Shown: positions 1 through 10,045 of the stretch, one piece after another
How positions within the stretch are numbered: position 1 is the first letter of the stretch
Layout of the letters: each line of letters opens with the position of its first letter
Source: Desulfitobacterium_A sp034927245
GTDB taxonomy: Bacteria; Bacillota; Desulfitobacteriia; Desulfitobacteriales; Desulfitobacteriaceae
Reading direction: 5' to 3'
DNA: 64,000 nt
Assembly: GCF_034927245.1 (NCBI RefSeq)
Contig: NZ_JAYFQK010000040.1
Span: forward strand, 9,031-73,030
Translations under genes and position numbers: made by a program
The notes under the pieces: generated by a model
What the model was told of the DNA's origin: nothing
What the model saw: only the letters and a program-made list of their open reading frames with translations
Databases searched by the model: none

Positions 1-470
1 ATCTTACAGCCTATGAAAATCTCAGACAGGCCGCCCGCTACTCGCCACAGGTTGATCGCAAAAGGATTGAGGAAGTTTTAGAACTTACAGGGATACATAA
101 ATTCATAAATGAGAAGCCTCAGAAATTCTCCCTGGGTATGAAACAACGGTTAGGACTGGCCGGTGCAATTTTAAATCACCCTAAAATTGTTATCCTTGAC
201 GAACCTCTCAATGGACTCGATGTCGAAGGTATGATTGATATCCGCAATCTTATTAAGAGCATGGCTGAAAATGAGGGAACGACCTTTTTTATTTCCAGCC
301 ATCTCATCCATGATGTCGAGCTTACGTGTGACCGGATTGGGGTTATCTATAACGGAAGGATGCTTAATGTCGAGAGTACAGAGAATATCTTAAAGGATTA
401 CGCAACTCTGGAAAATTATTTTGTGAGTGAGGTCGAAAGAAATGGCCGTGTTCCGAATTACGCTGATTAA
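1..470 (+). CDS. ABC transporter ATP-binding protein, C-terminal part (5' truncated by window)
   Basis: The reading frame is open from base 3, so only about the last 155 residues are present and the start lies outside the window. The ABC signature SLGMKQR, the Walker B/D-loop IVILDEPLNGLD and the switch histidine in SSHLIHD are visible. A short C-terminal tail follows, as in ATPases of ABC-2 type exporters (BcrA/NatA-like). It overlaps the permease gene that follows, so the two probably form one exporter that uses ATP to move a drug, peptide or ion outward. The two-component system just downstream suggests stress- or antibiotic-responsive control, but the substrate cannot be read from the sequence. 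Confidence 0.9.
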   Translation, partial: LTAYENLRQAARYSPQVDRKRIEEVLELTGIHKFINEKPQKFSLGMKQRLGLAGAILNHPKIVILDEPLNGLDVEGMIDIRNLIKSMAENEGTTFFISSHLIHDVELTCDRIGVIYNGRMLNVESTENILKDYATLENYFVSEVERNGRVPNYAD

Positions 471-1194
471 TGAACTTGAAAAGCTTTATAGAAAGAAAAA
501 AGTCTTTGTGGCTGTTATCCTATCCCTGGCTGTAGTTGTCATCGGCCAACTGGGTGTGCTAGGGGTTAGAACAGGCTTTGGCATTCGCGGTACAGGCAAT
601 GCGGAATTCTCTATCCTTGTCCTATCCGTTGTCGTCAATTCAATTCTGCCGCTTTTTATTGCCTTAGTCACAATCGACAGCTTCTCCGGTGAGTTTTCCC
701 ACAATACCATGAAAATTACCTTAACCCGGCCGGTGAGCCGCTTTAAAATTTTTTTGGCCAAGATTACGGCGATAACTTTATTCATCCTGACGATTCTTTT
801 CTTACTCCTTATACTTTCTTTAATCACGGGTTTTATATTTAATGTTAACTCAGCCAGTGCTAAAGATATTTTTAAAATTATTTTGGCTTATGGGGTTAGT
901 GTTCTGCCGCAATTCATCCTGGCTTTGGGAATTGTTCTCTTTGCCAATCTTTTTAAAAGTGGGGTTTCCGTCTTTTTTATCTCGGTGCTTGCCTATTTAG
1001 GATTCCAAGTTCTGGGTCTCTTTTTTACACAGTATGCGAATCTGCTGATAACGACTCAATTGAGTTGGTATACGCTTTGGCTTAGCGAAACCTTCCCTGT
1101 TCTGAAGATTCTCCGTCTTTTCTTACTGATGGTGGGATATGGTATAATGTTATTCACTGCGGGATTTTATTTCTTTGATAAGAAGGAATTTTAG
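442..1194 (+). CDS. ABC-2 type transporter permease
   Basis: A 250-residue, very hydrophobic protein with about six membrane segments and a short cytoplasmic N-terminus rich in Arg/Lys, typical of ABC-2 permeases paired with the ATPase encoded just upstream. I chose ATG 442 because TGAGGT lies 8 bases before it. A GTG at 427 would add five residues but has no ribosome-binding site. The gene starts inside the end of the ATPase gene, which indicates translational coupling. Its role is the membrane channel of an exporter; the substrate is unknown. The next gene, a sensor kinase, begins 9 bases after the stop, so exporter and regulators are probably co-transcribed. Confidence 0.85.
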   Translation: MAVFRITLINELEKLYRKKKVFVAVILSLAVVVIGQLGVLGVRTGFGIRGTGNAEFSILVLSVVVNSILPLFIALVTIDSFSGEFSHNTMKITLTRPVSRFKIFLAKITAITLFILTILFLLLILSLITGFIFNVNSASAKDIFKIILAYGVSVLPQFILALGIVLFANLFKSGVSVFFISVLAYLGFQVLGLFFTQYANLLITTQLSWYTLWLSETFPVLKILRLFLLMVGYGIMLFTAGFYFFDKKEF

Positions 1195-1203
1195 GGTGAA
1201 ATT

Positions 1204-2649
1204 ATGAACCTAAAACGTCGTTTAATTACAGCCAATGCCGCCACAGTAATTATCCCCTTGATTGTTACTGTGGTGTTTGTAATGGCTTATTTGTTTGTTT
1301 CTCAACAGTTCTCCAATCGTCTCCCTTCCCTTGAGCAGTATCAAAAGAATTCCCAGATCAAAATTGAAATGCTTAATATTGAGCAAAGCATTTTAAAACA
1401 AACTCCTGAGACACTAGAGTCATCGGAATTTCAAAAGAATCTTCTAAAACGTTTAGACGCGTTCGACGGAGAAGTGATCATACTCAAGGATGAGCAGATT
1501 CTATTTACATCTCATAATATGAGTAAAATTGATATTGCCAAAAGCTTAGAGGCTGGAAATTCAAAGTGGGAAAAGTCCAATGTTAAAATTGGAGATGTCT
1601 TTTATCATGTCCAAGCCGTTCAGGTTCCTATGACCGGCGGTTCGACAGGAGATGTTTTGCTGCTTGCGCCCATAGATAACGCTTCAACTATTGATCTAAC
1701 GTATTTACTTTCGTTGATCGCTTTCGTTTTTGTCTTGTCCTTTCTGCTTACTAATTTACTGGTATCATATCAAATATCTCGCAGAATCATGTCTCCCATT
1801 AATCATTTGCGAAAAGCGGCAAATGAGATCAGTATGGGTAATCTTAATGTTCCCATTGCCGAAGAAGGCGATTTGGAAATTCGGGAGCTCTGCCGTGATC
1901 TCGAATTGATGCGGGTGAAACTCAAAGATTCTATTCATACCCAGATTAAATATGAGGATAATCGAAAAACGCTGATTTCAAGCATATCCCACGATTTAAA
2001 GACCCCGGTTACTTCTATCAAAGGTTATGTCGAAGGAATTATGGATGGCGTAGCCAATACCCCCGAAAAACAAGAGCGCTATTTAAAAACGATTTATACG
2101 AAGGCTCAACTCATTGATAGAATGATTGATGATCTGCTGCTTAATGCAAAACTTGATCTTAACCAGCTCCCTTTTGATTTTGAACGAACAGATATTAAGG
2201 AATACCTTTTAGATTTTGTTCGCGAGAATGAGCCTGAATGTGCTAAAAACGGCATTCGGATCACAATGCATTCAGAGCTTCATCAGACCTATCCTATTCA
2301 ATTAGACCGTGTCCGCTTTCGGAGAGTGCTGACGAACATATTGGATAATGCCAGAAAATATATGAAAACAGGCCGGCCCGAGCAAGAAGGGCTTATTCAG
2401 ATTTTGCTTCGTGAAACCCATTCCAGTATAATTATTGAGCTTCAGGATAACGGGTCAGGGATTCAGAAAAAGGATGTACCCTATATTTTTGATCGTTTTT
2501 ACCGCTCGGATTCTTCACGCAGTGAAATTAAGGGGAGCGGCTTAGGACTTGCTATCGCCAAACAAATCGTTGAAGGACATGGTGGAAGAATATGGGCTTT
2601 GAGTCATCCTCAGGAAGGGACCAGCATTTTAATTTCCCTCAGTAAATGA
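1204..2649 (+). CDS. sensor histidine kinase (HAMP, HisKA, HATPase)
   Basis: A 481-residue membrane sensor kinase. TM1 spans about 12-34, an extracytoplasmic domain of about 130 residues follows, TM2 spans about 165-188, and a HAMP linker (about 189-242) leads to HisKA. The phosphoacceptor is His263 in SSISHDLKTPVT. The ATPase domain shows the N box NILDNARKYM, the G1 box DNGSGI, the F box FDRFYRSD and the G2 box GSGLGLAIAK. All catalytic boxes are intact. The gene is 9 bases after the exporter permease and 19 bases before an OmpR-type regulator, its expected partner. The signal is unknown; linkage to an exporter suggests sensing of a toxic compound or envelope stress. Confidence 0.93.
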   Translation: MNLKRRLITANAATVIIPLIVTVVFVMAYLFVSQQFSNRLPSLEQYQKNSQIKIEMLNIEQSILKQTPETLESSEFQKNLLKRLDAFDGEVIILKDEQILFTSHNMSKIDIAKSLEAGNSKWEKSNVKIGDVFYHVQAVQVPMTGGSTGDVLLLAPIDNASTIDLTYLLSLIAFVFVLSFLLTNLLVSYQISRRIMSPINHLRKAANEISMGNLNVPIAEEGDLEIRELCRDLELMRVKLKDSIHTQIKYEDNRKTLISSISHDLKTPVTSIKGYVEGIMDGVANTPEKQERYLKTIYTKAQLIDRMIDDLLLNAKLDLNQLPFDFERTDIKEYLLDFVRENEPECAKNGIRITMHSELHQTYPIQLDRVRFRRVLTNILDNARKYMKTGRPEQEGLIQILLRETHSSIIIELQDNGSGIQKKDVPYIFDRFYRSDSSRSEIKGSGLGLAIAKQIVEGHGGRIWALSHPQEGTSILISLSK

Positions 2650-2668
2650 TTAAAAGAGGTGGTTAGGC

Positions 2669-3370
2669 GTGAAAAGGATTTTGATCATAGAAGATGATCT
2701 TTGTATTGCCGAGCTTCAGAAAGATTATCTTGAAGTGGCAGGCTTTGAGGTGGTTATTTGCACCGACGGTAAGGAAGGATTGAACATATTAAAAGAAGAA
2801 CACGCCTTTTGCCTTTTAATTTTAGACATTATGCTTCCCGGGCTTGATGGGTTAGAGATCCTTCGCCAAATTAAAGAGGATAAGGATATTCCGGTTCTTC
2901 TTGTTTCAGCCAAGAAGGAGGAAATAGATAAGATAAAAGGGTTAAGTAATGGTGCCGACGATTATATCACTAAACCGTTTAGCCCCGGAGAACTTGTTGC
3001 CCGGGTCAATGCCCATCTGGATAACTATGATCGGTTAAAAGAACGCTTCAGCAAAGGAGTAAACAAGCAAAATATATTATCGATCCGCGGTCTGAAAATC
3101 GAGAAAGAAGCGCGACGTGTTTTCGTTCAAGAAGAAGAAGTAAGTCTGGCTCAGAAGGAATTCGATATATTGCTTTATCTAGCTCAAAACCCCAATCACG
3201 TATTCAGCCGTGATAATCTCTTTGAACGAATATGGGGCCTAGAATCTTTTGGCGAATCTTCTACAGTTACGGTACACATTGCCCGAATCCGTGAGAAAAT
3301 AGAAAGTGATCCTTCGAATCCGCAATATATCGAGACCGTATGGGGTGCGGGATATCGCTTTAGAGTATAA
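2669..3370 (+). CDS. OmpR/PhoB-family response regulator
   Basis: A 233-residue regulator with a receiver domain (acidic pocket IIEDD, phospho-acceptor Asp53 in LILDIMLPG, conserved Lys in ADDYITKPF) and a C-terminal winged helix-turn-helix ending in the usual GAGYRF. The start is GTG, preceded by GAGGTGG. It is phosphorylated by the kinase encoded immediately upstream and probably binds direct repeats in target promoters, plausibly including that of the adjacent exporter, whose promoter lies outside the window. Complete, with no oddities. Confidence 0.94.
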   Translation: MKRILIIEDDLCIAELQKDYLEVAGFEVVICTDGKEGLNILKEEHAFCLLILDIMLPGLDGLEILRQIKEDKDIPVLLVSAKKEEIDKIKGLSNGADDYITKPFSPGELVARVNAHLDNYDRLKERFSKGVNKQNILSIRGLKIEKEARRVFVQEEEVSLAQKEFDILLYLAQNPNHVFSRDNLFERIWGLESFGESSTVTVHIARIREKIESDPSNPQYIETVWGAGYRFRV

Positions 3371-3373
3371 ATG

Positions 3374-3382
3374 TGTTATAAT
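3374..3382 (+). promoter_or_regulatory. probable extended -10 promoter for the SNF2-MFS-RecQ genes
   Basis: TGTTATAAT matches an extended -10 element (TG, one base, TATAAT) just after the response-regulator stop and 45 bases before the helicase start. No convincing -35 hexamer is seen 17 bases upstream, so this rests on the -10 alone. Confidence 0.4.
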
Positions 3383-3426
3383 AAATTTTAACCCATTTGC
3401 TTGGAACGATTCAAAGGAGTCTTTTT

Positions 3427-6400
3427 ATGTTGCGTCTGGCAATGACAGATCGAGAAATGCGAAACATAGCAAGCTATCCGATGGCCTATCAACTTGGCGT
3501 TGCTTATTATCAAGCAGGCAAGGTAGGCCCTCTTGAATATAATCCGGCGGACAGAAGAGTGAGGGCTTTTGTTTCGGGGACTTCCCGTTATCTCACTCAG
3601 CTTCAGCTTACTCCGGAGGGCAGCCTTAGCAGTTATCAATGCAGCTGTCCTGCTTATAGTACCTATCCCGGTGCCTGCAAACACATAATTGCTGTCTTAA
3701 AAAGTACCCAAGAAAATCTGCCCCTGATTTTTGAGAAGAAGGCGAATAGCTCCTCAGCGCGGGAATTCCTAGAGTTTTTTGAAAATCATACTCCGGAGTC
3801 TTTTAAAGAAGTGCTTAATCTTGAGGTTGAACTTGAGCTTTACCTCGTTCCGGGGCATCGCATAGCCGCACAGTTCTCTTTAAAAATTGGACTGCAGCGG
3901 CTTTACGTGGTTAAAGACATCGGACTATTTTTGAGTTCCCTTCGGAGTAAAAAGACATTGGAATTCGGCAAGCAATTTACGCTGGAACCTCATCGTCAAA
4001 CCTTTACTGCCGAAGATCATCCGCTAATCGAGTTTTTACTGGAAATGTATGACCAAAATTTAGCCTGGACTGATATGTTAAATATGTATTCCGGCGCTCC
4101 TTTTAGTGGGAAAAAATACATTCCTTTAAAAGGTGTTTATTTTAGAAAGTTTCTGGATGCACTAGGGGATAAATCCTTTAACATGTTCCTGGAATCCGCC
4201 CCGCTTACAAAAACACAAATTATTCGGCAGGAACTTCCCCTAGAACTTTCTTTAAATTCAGAGGCGGAAAATCTTGCTTTGACGTTGAAAGCGAATGAAC
4301 TACCCCTTCAATTGCTTCCGGATGCCAGTTACTTCCTATTCCAACAAAAGATATATCAAGTAACACCCGCACAGCAGGAAATTCTTCCGGCTATGATTAA
4401 GGCACTCCGTAAAGAATATTCTTCAACTCTGATTCTTCCTTCTAACCGCAAAGAATTTTTCATCTCTGAGGCCCTACCTTCGTTGGAAAAAGTGGGAAAG
4501 GTTAAAATTGCGCCTCAACTCGCAGAGAAGTTTAGTCGTGAGACGCTCGTAACTCAGGTCTATTTTGAACGCGGAGCAAATGATGGATTAGCTGCCCGCG
4601 TTGAGTTCCGTTATGGGGAAAACTCTATCAATCCTTTTGCACCCACCGGAGAGAGTCATACGCTCAACAATTCTCAAGAGGTGATTCTCATCCGTGCTGT
4701 TGAAGAGGAACGCAAGGTATTAGTCTTGCTCGAACTTGCGGAATTCAGCGTTAATCAAGGGAAAATTCATCTCGAGGATGAGGAAAAAATCTTCACATTT
4801 ATTACTGATTATCTTCCCCAACTTCAGGGTATCGCCGAGATTTATTATGCCGATGATTTTAAAATGACAATTCGTAATTCCGTTTCCCTTTCAGGCGGAG
4901 TTCGTTTAGATGAGAAAATGGATCTGCTTGAGATATCCTTCCATTACAATAATATTGATGAAGGCGAATTAGCCGACATCTTTCAAGCGTTACACCTCAA
5001 GAAAAAATACTATCGTCTTAAGGATGGTTCTTTTATTAATTTGCATCAGCCGGAATTAGAAACCGTTGCCCGCCTTGCTGAATATTTGGATCTTACGGCA
5101 GAAGATTTAGAGCAGAATGTTCTTCAACTTCCGAAATATAGAGCTCTCTATATTGATAATTATCTACGCCAGGCTAATCTGCCGGGAATTCAACGTAACA
5201 AGGCTTTTAAACAACTGGTTCAGAATATTCTTGAACCCGGTGATGGAGAGTATGAAATTCCGCAACACCTTAAAAGCGTGCTTAGAGAGTATCAAAAAAC
5301 AGGGTTTCAATGGCTAAAAACCCTAGCTTCGTATGGCCTTGGTGGAATCTTAGCTGATGATATGGGACTGGGAAAAACTCTGCAAGTTTTGACTTTTATC
5401 CTTTCTGAAAAATCAGCCGCTGCACACCCCGCGCTTGTGGTTGCCCCAACTTCTTTAATTTATAACTGGCAGGAAGAAGCCCGAAAGTTTGCGCCTGAAT
5501 TGAACGTCCTGGTTGTTGACGGTCCTCCCCATACAAGACAGGAGCTGCTTGCAGACCTGAAGGATTGGGATATGGTCGTAACCTCATATCCGCTCCTAAG
5601 ACGGGATTCGGATATATATGCTCAAATTGAGTTTTCATATTGTTTTTTAGATGAAGCGCAGCATATTAAGAACCCGCAAACGATTAATGCAAAATCTGTT
5701 CAACAGCTCCAGGCTAAAGGGTATTTTGCTTTGACCGGGACTCCAATTGAAAATTCTCTTACCGAGCTTTGGTCTATTTTTCAATTCATCATGCCGGGAT
5801 ATCTTTTGAAACATCAAGATTTTCGCAAAAAATATGAGATTCCGATCATCAAAGGGGATGATCCCGAACCCCTTATCGAGCTCAGCCGGCATGTCACTCC
5901 CTTTATCCTTCGCCGTCTGAAAAAGGATGTTCTCTTAGAGCTTCCGGAAAAGATTGAAACTCGGATGAATGCTCAGATGACGGAAGAACAAACAAAGATT
6001 TACCTTGCCTTTCTTCAAGAAGCCAAGAAGAATATTGCGAAAGAAATTGCTTCTGTCGGTTTTGAAAGAAGTCATATTAAGATTCTTGCTGCGCTTACCC
6101 GGCTCCGGCAGATCTGCTGCCATCCCGCGATGTTCGTTGAGGATTACCACGGGGGAAGCGGCAAAATGCAATTGTTCGAAGAAGTTATTGAAAATGCGCT
6201 GGACAGCGGACATCGCATTTTGGTCTTTTCTCAATTTACGACCATGCTGGATATCATTCAGGAATATTTAACCTCAAAGAAAATTGAACATTTTTATTTG
6301 AATGGTTCGACCAAAGCAGCGGATCGGATGCGGATGGTTCAGTTATTTAATAACGGGGCAGGTCAGATCTTCCTTATTTCCTTAAAGGCAGGCGGTACCG

Positions 6401-6690
6401 GTCTCAACCTGACAGGTGCGGATATGGTGATTCATTATGATCCCTGGTGGAATCCGGCTGTCGAGGATCAGGCAACAGACCGGGCTCATCGAATCGGCCA
6501 AAAGAATGTTGTACAGGTCATTAAACTTGTCACCCAAGGAACAATTGAAGAGAAGGTTTTGGTCATGCAGGAGAAGAAAAAAGAACTTATTCAGTCCATT
6601 ATACAGCCGGGAGAAACATTGCTTTCAAAGTTTACGGAGAAAGAGCTAATAGAACTTTTTGCTATAGAAAATATTGATGTTGAGGGGTAA
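3427..6690 (+). CDS. SWIM zinc-finger SNF2-family DNA helicase/translocase
   Basis: A 1087-residue protein. A SWIM zinc motif near the N-terminus has Cys72, Cys74, Cys84 and His86 (CSC...CKH). A long middle region follows. The C-terminal third is a SNF2 ATPase with Walker A in ADDMGLGKT (about 638-646), DEAQ box LDEAQHIKN (about 741) and a helicase C lobe with the motif ATDRAHRIGQ. ATG 3427 is preceded by AAAGGAG at good spacing; an upstream in-frame TTG at 3397 lacks one. Family members are double-stranded-DNA translocases that remodel protein-DNA complexes, probably in repair or transcription. The exact role is unknown. It is followed at 2 bases by an MFS gene, then by recQ. Confidence 0.92.
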   Translation: MLRLAMTDREMRNIASYPMAYQLGVAYYQAGKVGPLEYNPADRRVRAFVSGTSRYLTQLQLTPEGSLSSYQCSCPAYSTYPGACKHIIAVLKSTQENLPLIFEKKANSSSAREFLEFFENHTPESFKEVLNLEVELELYLVPGHRIAAQFSLKIGLQRLYVVKDIGLFLSSLRSKKTLEFGKQFTLEPHRQTFTAEDHPLIEFLLEMYDQNLAWTDMLNMYSGAPFSGKKYIPLKGVYFRKFLDALGDKSFNMFLESAPLTKTQIIRQELPLELSLNSEAENLALTLKANELPLQLLPDASYFLFQQKIYQVTPAQQEILPAMIKALRKEYSSTLILPSNRKEFFISEALPSLEKVGKVKIAPQLAEKFSRETLVTQVYFERGANDGLAARVEFRYGENSINPFAPTGESHTLNNSQEVILIRAVEEERKVLVLLELAEFSVNQGKIHLEDEEKIFTFITDYLPQLQGIAEIYYADDFKMTIRNSVSLSGGVRLDEKMDLLEISFHYNNIDEGELADIFQALHLKKKYYRLKDGSFINLHQPELETVARLAEYLDLTAEDLEQNVLQLPKYRALYIDNYLRQANLPGIQRNKAFKQLVQNILEPGDGEYEIPQHLKSVLREYQKTGFQWLKTLASYGLGGILADDMGLGKTLQVLTFILSEKSAAAHPALVVAPTSLIYNWQEEARKFAPELNVLVVDGPPHTRQELLADLKDWDMVVTSYPLLRRDSDIYAQIEFSYCFLDEAQHIKNPQTINAKSVQQLQAKGYFALTGTPIENSLTELWSIFQFIMPGYLLKHQDFRKKYEIPIIKGDDPEPLIELSRHVTPFILRRLKKDVLLELPEKIETRMNAQMTEEQTKIYLAFLQEAKKNIAKEIASVGFERSHIKILAALTRLRQICCHPAMFVEDYHGGSGKMQLFEEVIENALDSGHRILVFSQFTTMLDIIQEYLTSKKIEHFYLNGSTKAADRMRMVQLFNNGAGQIFLISLKAGGTGLNLTGADMVIHYDPWWNPAVEDQATDRAHRIGQKNVVQVIKLVTQGTIEEKVLVMQEKKKELIQSIIQPGETLLSKFTEKELIELFAIENIDVEG

Positions 6691-6692
6691 GG

Positions 6693-7889
6693 ATGAAAAA
6701 GAGAGATTTTATTCTGTTTTTAACGGCTAGCGCTCTTCTCGGAATCAGCCAAAGTATTGATAATTCTTTCATTAATAATTTCTTTAGCGATACCTTTCAT
6801 TTGAGCGTTAGTCAAAGGACTTTACTTGAAATCCCCCGCGAGTTTCCGGGGTTTGCTGTTGTTTTTGTTTCCACGATTCTTCTGTTTTTAGGTGATATTC
6901 GGCTGGCAGTTTTAGCAAATGTCTTAGCCGCTTGTGGTATGTTTGGTTTAGGGTTCTTTTCTTCAGGTATGAATACGATGGTGATTTGGCTTCTTCTCTA
7001 CAGCCTAGGGATGCATCTTTACCTCCCCTTATCAAATAGTATTGCTATGAGTCTTGCGGATGCAGGAAATATGGGCAAAAGACTCGGGCAAATTAACGCT
7101 GCCAACACGGCGGCCTTTCTGCTGGCTAATCTCTGCTTTGCTTTGATTTTTAAAGTTGTCAAAGTGAATTATCGCGTTGTCTTTTTTATTGCGGCTATTG
7201 CCTTTTTAGCAGCTTCCCTGCTGATGCTGAAGATGACTCATCGTTCCTCCCGGCGGCAGCATAAGGGCTTTAAACTCCTTGTACGCAAAGAATATACTCT
7301 TTTTTATGTACTGAATATCTTATATGGTGCCCGCAAGCAGATTTTTATTACTTTTGCCCCGTGGGTACTCATCAGAGTCTTTAACCAAGGTGTGAGCACA
7401 TTTGCCTTGCTTGGTTTTATTATTGCCGGTATAGGAATCTTCTTTAAGCCGTTTGTCGGCTATCTTATTGATAAGCGTGGCGAACGGTTCGTGCTTGCGG
7501 GAGAAGCGTTCTTCCTCATTTTTATTTGTTTGGGTTATGCTTTTTCCAAGCGCTTTTTCGAAAGCGTTGGGCATGGTGAACTCGCGATCTACATGATCTG
7601 TGCCTGCTATATAATCGATCAAATGCTTATGGCAGCCGGTATGGCAAGAGCAACCTACATCAATAAAATTGCTCTAAAACCTGAAGATGTATCACCGACG
7701 CTGTCCATGGGTACAACCGTGGATCATGTACTTTCGATGATCGTTCCGTGGATAGGCGGTATTGTCTGGATGCGTTTTGGCTATGAATATGTATTCCTCG
7801 GAGGAGCTCTGATTGCCATGATTAATCTCTTGGCAACGAATAGAGTCCGCATTGAAAAATGTACGGCGGTAACCCAAGAAATTGTTTAG
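6693..7889 (+). CDS. MFS transporter
   Basis: A 398-residue protein with about 12 predicted membrane segments. It starts MKKRDFILFLTASALLG, with the inter-helix loop FKLLVRKEYTLFY before the second six-helix bundle. This is the typical length and layout of the major facilitator superfamily. It begins 2 bases after the SNF2 stop and is therefore very likely translated from the same mRNA. The substrate is not recognisable. The pairing with a helicase looks like operon bookkeeping and does not point to a shared pathway. Confidence 0.85.
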   Translation: MKKRDFILFLTASALLGISQSIDNSFINNFFSDTFHLSVSQRTLLEIPREFPGFAVVFVSTILLFLGDIRLAVLANVLAACGMFGLGFFSSGMNTMVIWLLLYSLGMHLYLPLSNSIAMSLADAGNMGKRLGQINAANTAAFLLANLCFALIFKVVKVNYRVVFFIAAIAFLAASLLMLKMTHRSSRRQHKGFKLLVRKEYTLFYVLNILYGARKQIFITFAPWVLIRVFNQGVSTFALLGFIIAGIGIFFKPFVGYLIDKRGERFVLAGEAFFLIFICLGYAFSKRFFESVGHGELAIYMICACYIIDQMLMAAGMARATYINKIALKPEDVSPTLSMGTTVDHVLSMIVPWIGGIVWMRFGYEYVFLGGALIAMINLLATNRVRIEKCTAVTQEIV

Positions 7890-7933
7890 TAAACGGGATT
7901 TTCTAAACAAAAATGCCAAAGGAGTTTTTGGTT

Positions 7934-10045
7934 ATGATGGAAAAGGCCTTAAAAATTTTACAGCAATATTTTGGCTACTCCCAATTTCGAACAGGGCAAA
8001 AGGAAGTCATCGCTAGTCTGCTTTCAGGGAAGGATACTGTAGCAATTATGCCGACCGGAGCAGGAAAGTCATTGGCTTATCAAATTCCGGCTCTTTTATT
8101 GGAAGGGGTAACCCTTGTCATTTCACCGTTGATATCTTTAATGAAGGATCAGGTTGATGCGCTCCAGGAATATGGAGTACCTGCCACATTTATCAACAGC
8201 TCGCTTTCTCCGCGTGAAACATTTTCGCGGATTGAACAAACAAAGCACAAACAATATAAGCTTCTCTACATTGCTCCTGAACGTTTGGAGTCGGAAAGTT
8301 TTCTCACTTTACTGGATAGGTTAGAGATTGCGTTTATTGCCATTGATGAAGCTCATTGTGTATCTCAATGGGGTCACGATTTTCGTCCCAGCTATAGGCA
8401 GATTAGTCAGTTTATTTTAAGTCTTCATGTTCGTCCGTTAGTCGGCGCATTTACGGCAACGGCAACTGAGGAGGTTAAAGAAGATATTATACATCTGTTA
8501 AAACTTCAAAGTCCTCAGGTTTTCGTAACAGGTTTCGACCGACCTAATCTAACCTTTTCCACTCTCCGGGGAGAAAATCGCAAAGCCTATCTTTTAGATT
8601 ATGTAAAGGCCCATGCTGATGAATCCGGAATTATTTATGCGGCAACCCGTAAACAAGTCGATACGTTACACACCTTTTTGCGTAGTAAAAAGCTTCCCGT
8701 CGGGAAATACCATGCGGGGATGAGTGATAGTGACCGCCAAAAAAACCAGGAGAATTTTCTTTATGATAAAACCCCTATAATCGTTGCGACGAACGCTTTT
8801 GGTATGGGGATCGATAAATCAAATGTGCGCTATGTTATCCATTATAATATGCCTAAAAGTATGGAAGCCTATTATCAAGAAGCGGGCAGATCCGGACGTG
8901 ACGGAGAGCCTGCCGAGTGTATTCTCCTCTTCTCGCCGCAGGATGTTGTGCTGCAACGGCATATGATTGAGCAAACAATCTTTCAGCCTGAACGAAAGGA
9001 AAATGAGTACAAGAAGCTTCAGGAGATGGTCGATTATTGCCATACGACGCGATGCTTACGAAAAACCATCCTTGAATATTTTGGAGAAGTTAATGTCCCT
9101 GAAGAATGCGGCAAATGCGGCAATTGCTTAGATGAACGCGAAACAATAGACATCACTATTGATGCGCAGAAGATTTTTTCCTGTATTGCCCGAATGCACG
9201 AACGTTTTGGGATGAACCTTATTGCTGAAGTCCTTAAAGGTTCGCGTAATAAAAAGGTTATTGAACTCCAGTTTGACAAACTCTCAACTCATGGGATCAT
9301 GGAAGATAAGTCTATTCAGGAAATTAAAGATCGTATGAACTATTTAATGACTGAAAGCTATTTACGTTTATCTACGGGAGAGTACCCTATAGTCAAACTT
9401 GAACCGAAAAGTATCCCTGTTCTCAAAGGACAAGAGAAGGTTTACCAAAAACTGCCCCGCAAGGTTGAGAAATCAGGCAGTGATTCGCAAAGTCTGTTCG
9501 AACGACTGCGCCTTCTTCGCCGTAATGCAGCATCTCGGGAAAACCTTCCTCCTTATATGATCTTTTCCGACAGCACGCTGCGTGAAATGGCCGAAACCCG
9601 CCCGATAAATCAGGCCGGATTTATCCGCATCAGCGGAGTGGGGGAAAAAAAGCTTGAAAAATATGGAGCAGCTTTTATCGAAGAGATTAAAGCTTATTTG
9701 ATAGAGGAAAAGGCAGATGTTCAACCTTCTGAGCCTGCTGCTTCTCCCGCAAAAATACCCAGCTATAAGCAAACTCTAGAACTCTTTAGACAAGGTAAAA
9801 CACCGGAGGAAATTGCCGCTTTGCGAAAAATATCACTTTCCACGGTACAGGATCATCTGATTCGCTGCCAGGAGGAAGACTATACCGTTCCCTGGGAAAC
9901 ACTAATCCCTTCCGGACAGGAGAAGCTTATTCTTGAAGCTATTCAAAAGGTCGGTCGGGAAAGATTGCGGCCTATCAAAGATGCTTTACCCGAAGAAGTC
10001 GGCTGGATAGCGATTAAAGCTGTACTAGCTAAGTACAAATGCTAA
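7934..10045 (+). CDS. recQ: ATP-dependent DNA helicase RecQ
   Basis: A 703-residue superfamily 2 3'-5' DNA helicase acting in recombinational repair and replication-fork processing. Walker A is MPTGAGKS (about 38-47), the DEAH box lies in IDEAHCVSQWGHDFRPSY (about 137), and the C lobe contains FGMGIDK and the motif VI segment QEAGRSGRDG. A four-cysteine RecQ-Ct zinc site (about 368-395, ending CGKCGNC), a winged helix and an HRDC domain (about 515-590) follow. A further C-terminal helix-turn-helix-like segment (about 615-700) is typical of Firmicute RecQ. I chose ATG 7934 because AAAGGAG lies inside the longer reading frame that begins at 7913. Confidence 0.95.
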   Translation: MMEKALKILQQYFGYSQFRTGQKEVIASLLSGKDTVAIMPTGAGKSLAYQIPALLLEGVTLVISPLISLMKDQVDALQEYGVPATFINSSLSPRETFSRIEQTKHKQYKLLYIAPERLESESFLTLLDRLEIAFIAIDEAHCVSQWGHDFRPSYRQISQFILSLHVRPLVGAFTATATEEVKEDIIHLLKLQSPQVFVTGFDRPNLTFSTLRGENRKAYLLDYVKAHADESGIIYAATRKQVDTLHTFLRSKKLPVGKYHAGMSDSDRQKNQENFLYDKTPIIVATNAFGMGIDKSNVRYVIHYNMPKSMEAYYQEAGRSGRDGEPAECILLFSPQDVVLQRHMIEQTIFQPERKENEYKKLQEMVDYCHTTRCLRKTILEYFGEVNVPEECGKCGNCLDERETIDITIDAQKIFSCIARMHERFGMNLIAEVLKGSRNKKVIELQFDKLSTHGIMEDKSIQEIKDRMNYLMTESYLRLSTGEYPIVKLEPKSIPVLKGQEKVYQKLPRKVEKSGSDSQSLFERLRLLRRNAASRENLPPYMIFSDSTLREMAETRPINQAGFIRISGVGEKKLEKYGAAFIEEIKAYLIEEKADVQPSEPAASPAKIPSYKQTLELFRQGKTPEEIAALRKISLSTVQDHLIRCQEEDYTVPWETLIPSGQEKLILEAIQKVGRERLRPIKDALPEEVGWIAIKAVLAKYKC

